The notes beneath the pieces are model-generated. The model saw only the letters and a list, made by a program, of their open reading frames with translations, did not search any database and was not told the origin of the DNA. The position numbers were made by a program, and so were the translations under genes. Below are positions 1 to 12,268 of a stretch of 64,000 bases of DNA, one piece after another. Source of the stretch: Sambucus nigra (lineage: Eukaryota > Streptophyta > Magnoliopsida > Dipsacales > Adoxaceae); assembly GCA_949130495.1 (NCBI GenBank), contig OX422221.1:28064917-28128916 (forward strand). The letters are read 5' to 3'. The stretch's first letter is position 1. Each line of letters begins with the position of its first letter.

Positions 1-680
1 TGAAGAAGATTTCCTTTTCATCAAGTATACGATGAATGATTAAGCTAGACCTATAGGCGAGGGAGGACTTTAGCAGTCAGGATAGATGGAGAGGATTCTG
101 ACTATATGGAATTCTTTTGATGAAACAATACAATATTTCTAGTTTGATTTAAAATTTATTTATCAAAATTTATCAAGCTTGATAACAGTGATATTATACT
201 TTAAAAATTAAATAAACAAATAAGAGACATTGCCTCGTGTGCCACTATGCCTCCGTTATCTTTTGCATAAAAATGTGTATTCGTTGTATTTTCCATACTA
301 ATCATAAAACCCCTATTTTGAGGGCTATGTAAAAGGCCTCAAATACCCAAAGTGATACAACACACAAACAAACTAAAGAATGCATGGAGTAATATCCTTT
401 GGTGTCTTTTGGGTTTTCCATTAAATATCTATTTTATACATTTCACATGCTCACATTAAAACACATATTTTCATATGCTCACATTAAAACACATATTTTC
501 ATAAAGACTATGTAAAATAGCGCAAAACACCCAATATTATATGAAATCATAAATAAACTATAGATTGCATGGCCCGTTAGAGATGCTAAAAAACAGAAAG
601 TATTATATGAAAAAACAAGCAATCAACAGATTCAATTAAAATCAGCCACAAAATTGTAACATAATGAAAAAGGCACTCAC
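1..680. other. No gene recognised
   Basis: AT-rich DNA with no reading frame I can assign. It lies downstream of the COG4 remnant, beyond a GT splice donor that ends the remnant, so it may be the decayed intron of that copy. I looked for the next COG4 exon here on the minus strand and did not see it. A short direct repeat (acacatattttcata type) lies near 450-505. Confidence 0.5.
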
Positions 681-1263
681 CTCAACACATTGCTATTCAA
701 TTTAATGTTGCAGCTTCAATGCATACTCGCAACTCACATCCATATTATTGAAAGATGTAAGAATATCCATTGCAGTCTTCTGTGCCCCAACACCACCCGA
801 AAACAACTCTCCCCTGCCCCCCTCACCAATATCAAATCCTTCATCTTCTGCTGCAACACATCATTATACTCTTTCCCCAACAAACTCACCATGTTACTCA
901 AAATTGCGATAACCAAATTAGTATTGCTTTTCGACACCGACTTCCAATAATAATTATACAAAACATAAAACACATCATCCACCATTTAACTCGTAATACC
1001 ATCCCCCACAAACTCATCAATACTAATCATTCCTCACATTTTCCACTATGAAAAAAACCTCCACAATCAGATAATACCTCGTGATATCCTGGAAAACTTG
1101 TTAAAAATCCCTACCCTAAACACCCTCATTGCCCTCGACCCCAACTCTGGATCCACCTCACTCAAACCCCGTATCCTGGACACCACATACTCCGTGTAAT
1201 CCTTCCCCAACTGCGTCAATGCTAAAATCTCCTCGAAATACACCTCTATCTCCCTCGGCTCCT

Positions 1264-1294
<31 letters not shown>

Positions 1295-2275
1295 CACTCC
1301 ATTTAAAGTCATTAATCTCATACACCAACCTCACCAATCCCCTATACTTTTAAAATCATCGAAACCCGCATATCGCACTCCTCCTGCAACTCGTAAATCG
1401 CATACACCACCCCCATCCTATCAACACAATCCCCTCAAAACCTCGGCGTTCTCCTCAAGAGACAAAACTATTTTTCTAAACAAATTCATCAAACAGGTCA
1501 CAACATTGGCATTAACAAAAGATCTTTTTTTATCACTTATTTCAGTCAGTTCATCAAGCTCAAATCCAGATCTCATGGAATAACTTTTTTTTAGTAGGGA
1601 ATGTAAAGTTATAAGCTTTCTTTTTCTAAACCTAATAGGGGGAATAGTTTAATAAACTCTAAAATAGTCAAGTGATTACGTTGGTCAATGGCAAAGTGTA
1701 GTTTTTTACGAATGATGGAAATGAGGTAGTTTTTGTGATCAAGCATTTCTTAGTTTTCATTTAGAAATGTGTCTTTGTAAGTGGATTCGATGCTTGTGAA
1801 AGTTTGGATGTAATTGGTAGCAAATTTGAAATCTTCAAGTTGAAGGGACTTTTGAACTCCTTGAATAAAATTATTACGTTGGAGGATAGAGTTAATTTGG
1901 AGAGGAGGGTTGTAATGTCCCGGGAATGGTTGAGGTCGAGTTGATGAACTTTGTTTGAGACTTGATCGGCGAGGGATGAGGTGGAGCATAGATTGGAGAG
2001 GATGTGGGAGGCATCAAATTGGATTATATGGAGAGTAGGGGATGATTTGTGGAGGGTGGAGAGGGATTTGTCGCGGTGGGAGCGGTGGTAGAGGCAATCG
2101 CTGAGGTGGAGGTCGAGAGAGCATTCGTAGGCAGTGCATTTATGGAGGAGACGAGTCATTATGTGCACGTCGCTTAGAGAATGTATGAGAGGTAAAACGT
2201 CGGGGGTGCCGAATTGGAGGGTCAGGGGGTGGGTGGGATGGGGGTAGGTTAGGGGTGGTATTGATTCCTTTGCAT
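681..2275 (-). pseudogene. COG4: COG4 pseudogene (Golgi tethering complex subunit 4), amino-terminal two-thirds
   Basis: Read on the minus strand, frame-shifting segments match plant COG4 in order. They are FGTPDVLPLIHSLSD and MTRLLHKC (from about 2213), LADQVSNKVHQLDL, a stretch ending TYKDT (about 1770), RKKLHFAIDQ (about 1690), CLMNLFRKIVLSLEEN (about 1490), EIEVYFEEILALTQLGKDY (about 1240), MVDDVFYVL (985) and FNNMDVSCEYALKLQH (about 715). COG4 is a lobe A subunit of the conserved oligomeric Golgi tethering complex. At least five frame changes and several stops (near 1890, 1740, 1400, 1330, 1030 and 700) rule out a working gene. Coding similarity ends at a GAG|gtgagt donor (exon edge at 681), so this is probably a DNA-level copy and not a processed retrocopy. 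The last third of the protein is absent. The remnant begins about 1.4 kb from element A. Confidence 0.85.
1264..1290. repeat. Homopolymer tract C17-A10 inside the COG4 remnant
   Basis: A run of C followed by a run of A. On the coding (minus) strand it gives Gly codons just before EEPREIEVYFEE. COG4 has a short Gly-rich stretch there, so the tract probably grew by slippage after the gene died. Confidence 0.8.
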
Positions 2276-3654
2276 AGTTGAGTGTGTATGTGTGTGTCGG
2301 GAGGGATGATGGTTTAAATGATTTGGGATTGGAATTGGGAGTTGATCTATCAGATATACTTGAATGCCACGATAAGGTGGGAACCGACCGTTTCTTCACA
2401 AAATCTTCAAGATCAAGAAAATAAAAGAGGGTAAGTCTTGCAATGATAAACAACAATTGGAATCTTAATAAGATGTTCTGAAATAGATCTTTTATATCCC
2501 TTTCGAACACACACGAAAACAACACGACAACAAAACATAATAAAAACTAGGATATTATAAACTATATAGTATATATGTTACCTAAGATATAGTCGTTGAA
2601 ACATAAAAAAAATCTATATACGCAACGTATAAAAAGTGTGTGAATATACAAGTTAATAAATAATCGAACAAATTTTGAAATACCATAAACCACTGTCACA
2701 AAAGTACTCACACATTCTCTAGAAATGATAATTTTGGTCTATGTGCATTCTCTAGTAAAGTCCACTTAAACAATCAAATATAAAATAAATCAACAATTAA
2801 AACAATAATAGCATTCAAAACAATACTATAAGTGCATGCACATTCTCTAGTAATATCTACTGACACAAAATCAATTTCATCAACTATCATGCAATAGTAA
2901 TCATATTATAAAGCGATGCAAAGTGAAAATTGGACCCAATGTACAAAACTTTGAACCAAAGACTACAAATAGACCTAACTAGCAGACCCTAAGGTGTAAA
3001 TAGCCCAATTTTTTATTACACGAGTTTTGTTAAGTTGACTAACTTGTATGGATTTATAGGTTTTTGGCCAAAATTAACTATAACTGTATCGTGTAGTATA
3101 TATTTCTCGAATTCTCCCCACGACGTTTAATTACAACACATATTATGTGACATTTTAGGGAAGCTTTGATACAAAAAGTCAAAGTCACGTACGCTGAAAT
3201 ACTTGGGAAAAGCGAAAAGGAACTCAACTAAAAGTGTTGCTAAGGTGAAGTTTCATTTGATGAAGCATTAATTTTGCAGTGTTGTTTGGAAAAAATAGAT
3301 CATGCTTCTTCTTTTCTTATTTTTCAAAAGACCCTAAGAAGGATAAACCCATGTAATGCATTATATCTCCAAGAGACATGTATTTATATGTATTATAACT
3401 CCGCTTCCCCTTCAACTTCTTTAGCCCTTTCTTATGTTCATAATCATCAATATTTTGTGAATTGTGAGTCCTTCATCATGTTGTATATGTACTATGGGTA
3501 ATTATGTTTATTTTAGTACAAAAGGAGTTTGTATCATGATTTTGACATTCTTTTCACACACTTAAGGGTTACTTGTTTTTAACATTTCGAGATTAGGGGT
3601 AAGAAATAGTGCTCATTTTGTAATACTTTTAGAGATTATCTATTAAGAGATAAA
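2276..3654. other. No gene recognised
   Basis: AT-rich spacer between the COG4 remnant and the target-site duplication of element A. An open frame of 75 codons at 3274-3501 has no recognisable domain and is likely chance. Confidence 0.5.
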
Positions 3655-4002
3655 AGTGTGTAAGGACATAATTTTATAAATGTCCGGGGTAGATTCTAGG
3701 AAATTTCTGTTTTCTCCTAGATCACAGTTCATATGTCTGATACCGCTACATTCGGCACGTCAACACGATCATCCTTGACGGCTTTTATCCGAATTCAATG
3801 CATCCACTTTCATCGTGTGCATCATGCTACATGCAACGTGCTGCTCAACTCATTCCCACTATTCCACTATGCTCTATCAGTAATATGTTTTATTGAAGCT
3901 TTAAATATTTGCATAAATATTTGGAAAATGTTTTTGAAAATTATTTTTGAAGTCTGGTTTTTTTTTTATCAAAAGTAGAATTTTTCTAAGTGTGGAAGCG
4001 AA

Positions 4003-4140
4003 TTGCCTCGATCGACGAGATCGCTCAAACGACTTTGAAAGTCATTCGCGCGAGATAGGCATGTCGCACGATATCGTTCGAACGACTTCTATCCTTCGTT
4101 CGAGCGACATGGCTATCTCGTTCGAACGAGCCACCGCCTC
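4003..4140. repeat. CG-rich palindrome cluster upstream of the LTR TATA box
   Basis: TCGATCGACGAGA near 4009, TCGTTCGAACGA at 4074-4085 and the perfect 14-base palindrome CTCGTTCGAACGAG at 4117-4130, with further TCG/CGA half-sites between them. The matching segment of the 3' LTR (about 11625-11755) has lost several by CG to TG or CA change. Their position just upstream of the TATA box suggests promoter elements (inference). Confidence 0.7.
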
Positions 4141-4148
4141 GATTTTTG

Positions 4149-4156
4149 TATAAATA
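4149..4156 (+). promoter_or_regulatory. TATA box of element A LTR
   Basis: TATAAATA in the middle of the LTR, kept in the 3' LTR at 11761-11768. It is the probable core promoter of the element. Confidence 0.6.
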
Positions 4157-4655
4157 TATGATCTCCTTCTACACGTTTTTCAAGTCTTTCTGCAATCTCA
4201 AAATTCTGCGAAAACAGCCTAGAATAAGACTTCACTTTTTAAGGTTTTCTAAACCTTTTTGATTCACAAAACCATTCCAATATATGTGTGTGAATTTTTA
4301 AACCTTCAAGAGGATCATTTACTCATCAAGAGTAATTTGTGAGGAATCCGCTCTCTTCTTCACTACTGCCCTACTGGAAAGGGATTGTTCCAGCCGCCGA
4401 CAAAAGAACTGACACCCGAGGGTATTTCAGTGTCATATATTTTCATTGTAATCCATGTAAGCCGTACTCTTACAAAATTATTGTGAAAATAAAAAGGTTT
4501 TTCCCCTTTGGGGGATTTTTCCTCATATATGTGTTCTTGCATGTTTCATCATCGTATTTAATCACATATAGATGCATGTTTAGGATTTGAGTGGTAAAAA
4601 CTGTGTTTAATTAAATAACTTCCTTATTTGAACGCTAGCGCACTCTTCCTTAAAT

Positions 4656-4667
4656 TGGTATCAGAGC
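4656..4667 (+). promoter_or_regulatory. Primer-binding site of element A (initiator tRNA-Met)
   Basis: TGGTATCAGAGC, three bases after the LTR end. This is the usual plant Copia primer site, complementary to the 3' end of initiator tRNA-Met. Confidence 0.95.
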
Positions 4668-4760
4668 CAGTTACAAAAAGTTACCGTGTAATTTTTGGCA
4701 AATTTTTTCTAAGATATCAATTTTCTGAAAAATTAACTTTTGAAAACGAGTGTGTTCATA

Positions 4761-6490
4761 ATGGAGAAGTTATATAATAAAATGCCAGTTTTTGACGGGA
4801 CAAACTATGGATATTGGAAAGCCTGCATGAGATCTACATTAAAATCTATTGATGAACGTGTCTGGATTTTGGTAGAAAGAGGGTGGACTCCTCCCTCCGT
4901 CACTGTTGAAAATGTGATCAATTTAAAACCTGGCACTTCTTGGACTGAAGAAGAATTTAAATGGTCATCATTCAATTCTAAGGGTCTAAGTGCTATTTCT
5001 GGGTCTGTCACACCTGATGAGTTCAAACGCATAATGACGTGCACCACGTCAAAAGAGGCTTAGGATGTTTTACAACTCACCCATGAAGTAACTAATGCTA
5101 TGAAATAGTCTAAATTGCAAAATTTGACAACTCAATTTGAAACCATCACCATGCATGAGACTGAATGTTTTGATGATTTTTATGCTAGGCTTTCTGACAT
5201 TGTTAATACTAGCTTTAATCTTGGTGAACATATTCCTAATGCTAGAGTTGTCAAAAAGATTCTTCGTTCTTTGCCTAAGTGTTTTATACCTAAAGTCACT
5301 GTGCTAAATTCTATGGGTAATTTAAATACGCTAAAATTGGAAGAACTTGTAGGAGACTTGCAAACATATGAAATTGATATGATCCCTAAAACTGCTAGGT
5401 CTAAAGATAAGGGAATTGCACTTAATGACCAAGAGAAAAAGAGTGAGGGGTCGACTAGAAAGAGGGGAGAGTCAACTAGAAAAAGAGAGACAGATTCGTC
5501 TGATTCTGAGTGTGATTTTGACTTAGATGATTTGGCTCTTTTTGCAAAAATATTCAACAGAACTCTCAAATTTAAGAAAAATGGCAATTTTAAAGATAAA
5601 AAGAAATTTGAGAAAAATAAGTTTGAAAAGAAAACTGAAAAAGATTTTAAATAACCTCCTAAGAAAGAAAGTGAGAGAGCGATGGTGAGGTCGAGTCGGT
5701 GGATTCTGGAGTCGAGTCACTACATGAGTGTAACTTCACCGCATTCATGGCTAGTCATGTGAGCACTTCTAGTTCTCCTCACGACGATGAGGATGATGCA
5801 TCACAGGGACACCTCGACAGTGAGAGCGATGTGAGTGAGGGGGAGGATGACACAAGTGAGAGCGAGAGTGATATTCAACGCGCCTACACTGAGTTATATT
5901 CTGAGTCATTTAAAACTAAAAAGTGTAACAAAGCGTTAGTTCTTAAGATCACCTGCTTAGAGGGAGACTTAAGAAAAGCGAGAGAGAGAGAGAGTTCTCC
6001 ACCTGCTCCACCCTGAGAGAGAGAGAGTCTGCATGTGTTGAGAAAGAAAGTCTGTTTAGAGAGAGAGAGAGTTTTTTTGAGAAAGAGAGAGGGGACTTGA
6101 CTAAACAAGTTGCTAGTCTTACGACTGAGTTTCATTCCTCCATGGAGACTCAAAAGAAACTTGAAGCCCTTTTTTCCCAGCTTACTCATGATCTGGAGAG
6201 AGCACGGGAAGTCAAGGTACAAATCGAGGACAGATCTGGGAGAATGGGAAAGATGCTCCACGGACCCGCTTTAGGTTTTGGTGATAGGTAGGGAATTGGT
6301 TATGATGGTGCCTCCACGTCCCAAATTGTACCCGGACCAGTTCATGAGTTTACTACGACTCCTTATGGCCATCTCCAAAAACCTCGAAGGAGAGTTCGAT
6401 CAAGAAAAGCAAACCAAGGTCCGCCTTTGACTGTGTTCTTTTGTACTTATTACAAAAGAAAAGGTCACCTCAGGGAGTTTTGCTATAGTA
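4761..6490 (+). pseudogene. gag region of element A, broken
   Basis: It starts at ATG 4761 (MEKLYNKMPVFDGTNYGYWK), the usual Copia capsid start with the GxNYxxWK motif. In-frame stops lie at 5061-5063 (TAG for the Trp expected in EAWD) and 5106-5108. The capsid continues as FETITMHETECFDDFYARL and ILRSLPKCF to about 5410, then an Asp/Glu/Lys/Ser-rich linker. A coiled, charged segment at about 5700-6290 has repeated RERES-type units, encoded by GAGAGA-rich DNA. At about 6430-6490 a decayed CCHC zinc knuckle reads CTYYKRKGHLREFC, with its second Cys replaced by Tyr. Gag would form the virus-like particle and bind element RNA. Frame changes lie near 5655, 6016 and 6290. Confidence 0.85.
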
Positions 6491-6564
6491 TGGGTCGGAC
6501 ATGACATACTACTGCTCTACCTCAGCATACTGATGATTTTACCAGTCTGAGAGAGAGAGTTGAT

Positions 6565-9500
6565 TTGTTAGCTGCCACGTCTCAGTGTTTGATGGAGGAG
6601 TTCCGATGGATGTCTTTGTCGTTAGTGAATGCTTCTCACATTCCAGCTAAAACCAACAACAACAAAGGCAAACAAAAGGTCACCACTTCTTGGGTACCTA
6701 AGAAAGATAAAAAGGCCTTTGTTGTTCATGTCGCTCTCAAAGCACATAATACCTCACAGTGGTATTTTGACAGTGGGTGCTCCGGACATATGACAGGTGA
6801 TGCCTTATTTTTTACATATCTTGAGGATTATTAGGATGGCAGAGTCACCTTTGGAGATTGGAGCAAGTCTAGCATTATAGGACGTGGTACTTTCGAGTTA
6901 CCTGGATTTCCTAAGCTAGAAAAATTTTTGTACGTCAAAGGTTTGAAAGCAAACCTTCTCAGCATTAGCAAGCTGTGCGACGCTGACTTTGTCGTAAAGT
7001 TTGATCGGGATACTTGTAAAGTCTATAATCAAGTCGGTAAACTTTTAGTGCAAGGGGTGAGGACAAAGGATAACTGCTATGGGACTGAGCCCACATCCTC
7101 ACTTGTCTGTAACAGTGCCACGATCAATCCTGTGGATCTGTGGCACCAACATCTAGGTCACGTAAATATTAGAGATCTAACTCGGTTAGCTAAAAAATAC
7201 CTAGTACGTGGCTTACCATCTCTTGGAAGGCCAACTTCGACGGTTTGTGGACCCTGTCAGTTGGGAAAACAAATTCGTAGTCCCCATAGGAAGTTTCATT
7301 CCATTATCACCTCTTGTGTTCTTGAGCTTATACACATGGATCTTATGGGTTCCACTCGTACTGAGAGTATGGGTGGTAAGAGGTATATCCTCGTGATGGT
7401 GGATGATTTCTCCAGATATTCCATCGTAGATTTTTTGAGAGAGAAATCCGATGCTGTAGAGTTTTTAACGACCAAGTTCCGTGTCCTGCAAAATCAACAC
7501 GGAGTCACTATTAATAGGATACGTAGTGACAACAACACTGAATTTAAGGAAGCAACGGTAGATTCTTATTGTGATAGCATTGGGATCAAACATGAGTTTT
7601 CTGCTGTGAAGACTCCTCAGCAAAATGGGATTATTGAGAGAAAGAATAGAACGATCCAGGAGATGGTTAGATCTATGCTTCTAGGTCGTAAAGTTTCTAG
7701 GAGATTTTGGGTGGAGGCAGTGTCTACTGCATGCCACACGGTGAATAGGGTTTATCTTCGTCCACACACAATTCAGACTCCTTATGAGTTGTGGACTGGA
7801 AAGAAGCCCAACCTTGCTTATTTTCGTATTTTTGGGAGTAAATTCTACATCCTACGGGATAGAGAGAAATTTGGAAAGTTTGACTCTCGAAGCGATGAGG
7901 GAATACTGCTGGGATATTCATCGAATAGTAGAGCGTACCGAGTTTTCAACCGAAAGAGCTCTAAGGTTATGGAGTCAATAAACGTCACCGTGCAAGATGA
8001 AGAACCTTCGACATTTATTGACTCTAAACTTCAGTGTGAGGATGACGATATTTCTAGCAGTGATTTACTTGTACCTCACCCACACTCTGTGGACCCTATT
8101 CCTGTGTTAGGGGACACACGCGCTTGGGTTCGCAAGAGTCATGACCCTTATGCCATTGTTTGTGATCCCACTCTAGGGGTCAAGATTCACGCTCAGCTCG
8201 AGAACGTTGTTAGCCATTTATGCTACACATCCAAAGTCGAGCCCAATAATCATAAAGAAGCACTCAAGGATGAACACTGGATATTGGCTATGCAGGATGA
8301 GTTGCTTAAGTTTAAAAAGAATAATGTCTGGCAACTTGTCCCCCGACCTAGTGAGATAAATGTGATAGGTACCAGATGGATCTTTAAGAATAAAATGGAT
8401 GAAAATGGTACCATAATCAGAAACAAGGCTAGGTTGGTCGCTCAAGTCTACACACTGATAAAAGGTGTAGACTTTGGGGAGACCTTTTCTCCTGTTGCGA
8501 GGCTTGAGTCCGTCCGTCTACTACTCGCCATCGCATGTCATCTTCATTTCAAGTTATATGAGATGGATGTCGAGAGTGACTTTCTGAATGGCATTATACA
8601 GGAGGAGGTTTATGTGGAACAACCAAAAGGGTTTGAAGACCCTCAACACTCGAAACACGTCTACTATGTAAGGAAAGCCTTGTATGGTTTGAAGCAATCA
8701 CCCGTGCTTGGTACGAGAGGCTTACTTCCTATCTCTTAGCCCGTGGCTTCAAGAGAGGGGGAGTTGATATGACGTTGTTCGTCAGGAGAGATGACGGTGC
8801 AATTTTAGTTGCCTAAGTCTATGTGGACGACATAGTCTTTGGATCCACATGCTCTCAACATGCTCATCACTTTGAAGAGGAGATGAAAAGTGAGTTTGAT
8901 ATGAGCATGGTTGGCGAGCTTACTTTCTTCCTTGGTCTCCAGGTTCATCATCTAGAGGATGGGATGTTCATCTCCCAATCCAAGTATGCTAGAGACCTAG
9001 TGAAGAAATTTGGGTTAGAATCCGCTAAGCATGCACGTACACCTATGAGTACCACTACCAAGCTTAGTAAGGACACTTCAGGAAAGGACGTAGAGCAAAC
9101 CTTATATCAGAGTATGATAGGTAGTCTTCTCTACTTGACTGACAGTCATCCCGATATAGCCTTTAGTGCTGGAGTATGTGCGTGATATCAGGCGTCCCCA
9201 AAAGAGTCACATTTACTTTCTCTAAAACGTATTATTAAATACGTGAGTGGGACTCTCTCATACGGTATTTGGTATTCCTTTGATACTAATGACCATTTGT
9301 CCGCCTATTCAGATGCCGATTAGGCCGGGGATGTAGATGGTTGTAGGAGCACTTCTGGTGGGAATTTCTATTTTGGTTCTGCTCTTGTCTCCTGGCTGAG
9401 CAAGAAACAAAATTACATCTCTTTGTCCACTGCGGAGGCTGAGTACATAGCCTTCGGGAGTTGTTGCACACAACTGTTGTGAATGAAGCAAATGCTGGAG

Positions 9501-9764
9501 GATTATGGGATTTCACAGGACACCATGACCATTTCCTGTGATAACAAGAGCGCAATACACATATCCCGTAATCCAGTCTAGCATTCGCGCACAAAGCACA
9601 TCAGGATACGTGAGCACTTTATACGACATTTAGTTGAGGAGAAAGTCGTATCCATGAGTTTTGTTCCCACCGACCGTCAGTTAGCCGATATTTTTATGAA
9701 ACCTTTAGATGCCCTTAGATTTGAGAGTCTTAGGAAGTCTTTGGGGATTTGCACAGTTGACTGA
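6565..9764 (+). pseudogene. pol polyprotein of element A (protease, integrase, RT, RNase H), broken
   Basis: Protease active site WYFDSGCSGHM near 6762. GAG-pre-integrase zinc site LWHQHLGHVN with a CGPCQLGK Cys pair (7138-7270). The integrase core keeps all three acidic residues: Asp in LIHMDLMG (about 7335), Asp in RSDNNTEF (about 7525) and Glu in QQNGIIERKNRT (about 7635). RT runs from about 8270, with GTRWIFKNKMDENG, ETFSPVARLESVR and an intact YVDD at about 8818. RNase H follows with AYSDAD (about 9310), STAEAEYIA (about 9430) and CDNKSA (about 9540), ending at about 9764. Stops are at 6832 (TAG), 8814 (TAA), 9183 (TGA), 9321 (TAG), 9480 (TGA) and 9579 (TAG). A one-base loss near 8705 shifts the frame after YGLKQSP. 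Domain order is diagnostic of Copia. Confidence 0.93.
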
Positions 9765-11257
9765 GGGGTTGGTCTATATCTTGGATATGATGCTTTTTCA
9801 TGTTCATATCATATGCTTCCTATTGCTAGTTTGTTTCATATGTATTTTTTCTTTGTTTTATAGTTATTTATTTTTTCTTTTGAAAAATCCAAAAAGATTT
9901 TTGTATTTTTTATGCACCTTTTATGGATGAGCATTTAATATAGCCAAGTCACAATTTCATTCCATCTTTTCGTGTGACTGTTTGATAGAGATTTGAGACG
10001 CTACATCATTTCATCCATGTGCTTCACACTGCTTGGTGTCTTTGAGATGTGATTCGTGATATCTTGCCTACATGTTTGACTCCTATCTTCTTTATTGCAC
10101 ACATGCATGACTTTATTTAATTATTGTACTTGTCTATCACATGTTGGCTTGAGTGTTTCCATCTCAATTCTGTCTATACAACTAGCAATATGCGATAAAA
10201 CTTGACAGGATTGGAATGTATGTAAAAACCGTTTTTGTGAGACTGAATGTTTGTTTAAGAACGGGGAGGAACTGTGAAAGGTACATATATATTCTTTGCG
10301 CAAAAGCCACCGTTCAAAAGGACCTAAAAAATGGAGGAATTTTTTTATCCGAGGTCCAAAGATGTTAAAAGAGCCCCGAAAAAAATGTAAAGGAAATAAA
10401 AAGCGATTCATGCTAAATATGGGCCATTAGGTTTCACCATTAATTCTCCAAAGTTTGAGAATTTAGAAAAGCTCTATTCAAAATTAAAATCTGAGGGAGT
10501 TTGGTTCGAGAATAGAAACGGGTTTGCACTTCCTTGAAAGTCCTGAAAAAGCATGAAACTGTTTTGGACGTTATTGGTATTGAAATCACTTTGAGCTTTG
10601 ATTGAGTCAATATCTCATATTACCACATCTTTTTTACACAAAAGGAAGACTTTGAGTTCATTCGTTAGGAGTATCTGATATTCATCGTGCACATATGTCA
10701 TGTTTGTATGCATTGATTTTCCTATCGAATTTGATCACACCCCTTCATTTTCGCTATCATTGACTTGGTTGTTTTTGTGATCTTTCATGGTGTGATTCTT
10801 TATTGTATACTATGTATGAAAAATTTTGAAAAATACAAAAATAGCAGTTTATTCCCGTGTGTTATTCTCCTTGTGCATTCATTTCTACTTCTCATATTTG
10901 TCTGTTTGGGGACATCATAAAAAGGGGGAGGAGAATTATGGGGGAGAATTAGTTTTGGTTGTTTGGCTGCATGAATGATTTTCTTAAGATTTAATTGATC
11001 ATCAATTTTTGCATATCATTATATTTCAATCTGTTACTTGTCACAGGTTTTTTCTTTATCTCATGTGTGTAGGTACATCATTGCTCTTTATTTGATTACC
11101 CACCCTGATGAGAAAAGCTTTGGAAGCCACCGGAGAGCTGAAGTTTTGGAAGACATGTCATGTAGTATTATCAGTTTGAGGGTTTAATGGGGATACTATC
11201 TTGTATGTCATTTGATTGCATAATTCGGATTTTTTTTATGTATGTACCGGCATAGAC
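9765..11257 (+). other. 3' noncoding internal region of element A
   Basis: About 1.5 kb between the RNase H end and the polypurine tract, with no coding similarity. A second purine-rich run (aaaagggggaggag, then tgggggaga) lies at 10918-10947, about 310 bp ahead of the LTR-adjacent tract. Confidence 0.7.
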
Positions 11258-11270
11258 ATAGGGGGAGATT
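11258..11270 (+). promoter_or_regulatory. Polypurine tract of element A
   Basis: ATAGGGGGAGATT directly precedes the 3' LTR. It is the plus-strand primer site in reverse transcription. Confidence 0.85.
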
Positions 11271-12263
11271 TGTAAGGACATAATTTTATAAATGTCCGGG
11301 GTAGATTCTAAGAAATTTTTGTTTTCTCCTAGATCACGGTTCATATGTCTGATACCGCTACATTCGGCACGTCAACACGATCATCCTCGACGGCCTTTAT
11401 CCGAATTCAATGCATCCACTTTCATCACGTGCATCATGCTACATGCAATATGCTGCTCAGCTCATTCCCACTACTCCACTACGCTCTATCAGCAATATGT
11501 TTTATTGGAGCTTTAAATATTTGCATAAATATTTGGGAAATATTTTTGAAAATTATTTTTGAAGTCTGGTTTTATTTTTTATGAAAAGAAGAATTTTTCT
11601 AAGTGTAGAAGAGAATTACCTCGATCGACGAGATCGCTAAAACGACTTTGGAAGTCGTTCGCGCGAGATAGGCATGTCGCGCGATGTCGTTCGAATGACT
11701 TTTGTCCTTCGTTCGAGCGACATGGCTATTCTGTTTGAACGAATCACTCCTCGATTTTTGTATAAATATCTGATCTCCTTCTACACATTTTTCAAGTCTT
11801 TCTGCAATCTCAAAATTCTGCGAAAATAGCCCAGAATAAGACTTCACTTTTTAAGGTTTTCTAAACCTTTTTGATTCACAAAACCATTCCCATATATGTG
11901 TGTAAATATTTAAACCTTCAAGAAGATCATTTACTCATCTGGAGTAATTTGTGAGGAAGCCGCTCTCTTCTTCACTGCTGCCCTACTGAAAAGGGATTGT
12001 TCCAGCCGCCGACAACAGAACCGACACCCGAGGGTATTTTGGTGTCATATATTTTCATTGTCATCCGTGTAAGCCGTACTCTTACAAAATTATTGTGAAA
12101 ATAAATGGTTTTGCCCCTTTGGAGGATTTTTCCTCATATATGTGTCCTTGCATGTTTCATCATCGTATTTAATCACATATAGATGCATGTTTAGGACTTG
12201 AGTGTTAAAAATTGTGTTTAATTAAATAACTTCCTTATTGGAACGCAAGCGCACTCTTCCTCA
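11271..12263 (+). repeat. 3' LTR of element A
   Basis: 993 bp, the same length as the 5' LTR, keeping the CA end. It is followed at once by the duplication AAGTG (12264-12268). Confidence 0.95.
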
Positions 12264-12268
12264 AAGTG

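Larger units (their letters stand above)
3660..4652 (+). repeat. 5' LTR of element A
   Basis: The 993-bp match to 11271-12263 runs from TGTAAGGACATAA to the CTTCCTTA end, where the last dinucleotide has mutated from CA to TA. It contains a CG-rich palindrome cluster, a TATA box and a probable polyadenylation region. Confidence 0.95.
3655..12268 (+). mobile_element. Copia element A, complete but defective (8604 bp plus 5-bp duplications)
   Basis: Two 993-bp LTRs (3660-4652 and 11271-12263) begin TGTAAGG and end CTTCCT(T/C)A. They flank a tRNA-iMet-type primer site, a gag region, one pol frame in Copia order (protease, integrase, reverse transcriptase, RNase H), a 1.5-kb 3' noncoding stretch and a polypurine tract. 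The duplication AAGTG is present at 3655-3659 and 12264-12268, so the element sits where it integrated. In the first 235 bp of the LTRs I count about 13 differences by eye (about 5%), all transitions. The long LTRs, long gag with a charged coiled segment and long 3' noncoding region suggest a SIRE/Maximus-type lineage (inference). No env-like frame is visible. Confidence 0.95.

Noticed and set aside
450..505. CRISPR-like direct repeats near the start
   Set aside because: Only two copies of an AT-rich word, in plant nuclear DNA.
3274..3501. 75-codon open frame upstream of element A
   Set aside because: No domain and low-complexity composition; expected by chance in AT-rich DNA.
9709..9930. 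Possible env-like frame in element A
   Set aside because: A hydrophobic 73-codon frame overlaps the end of RNase H and lacks a signal, coiled coil or length typical of env-like genes of SIRE elements.
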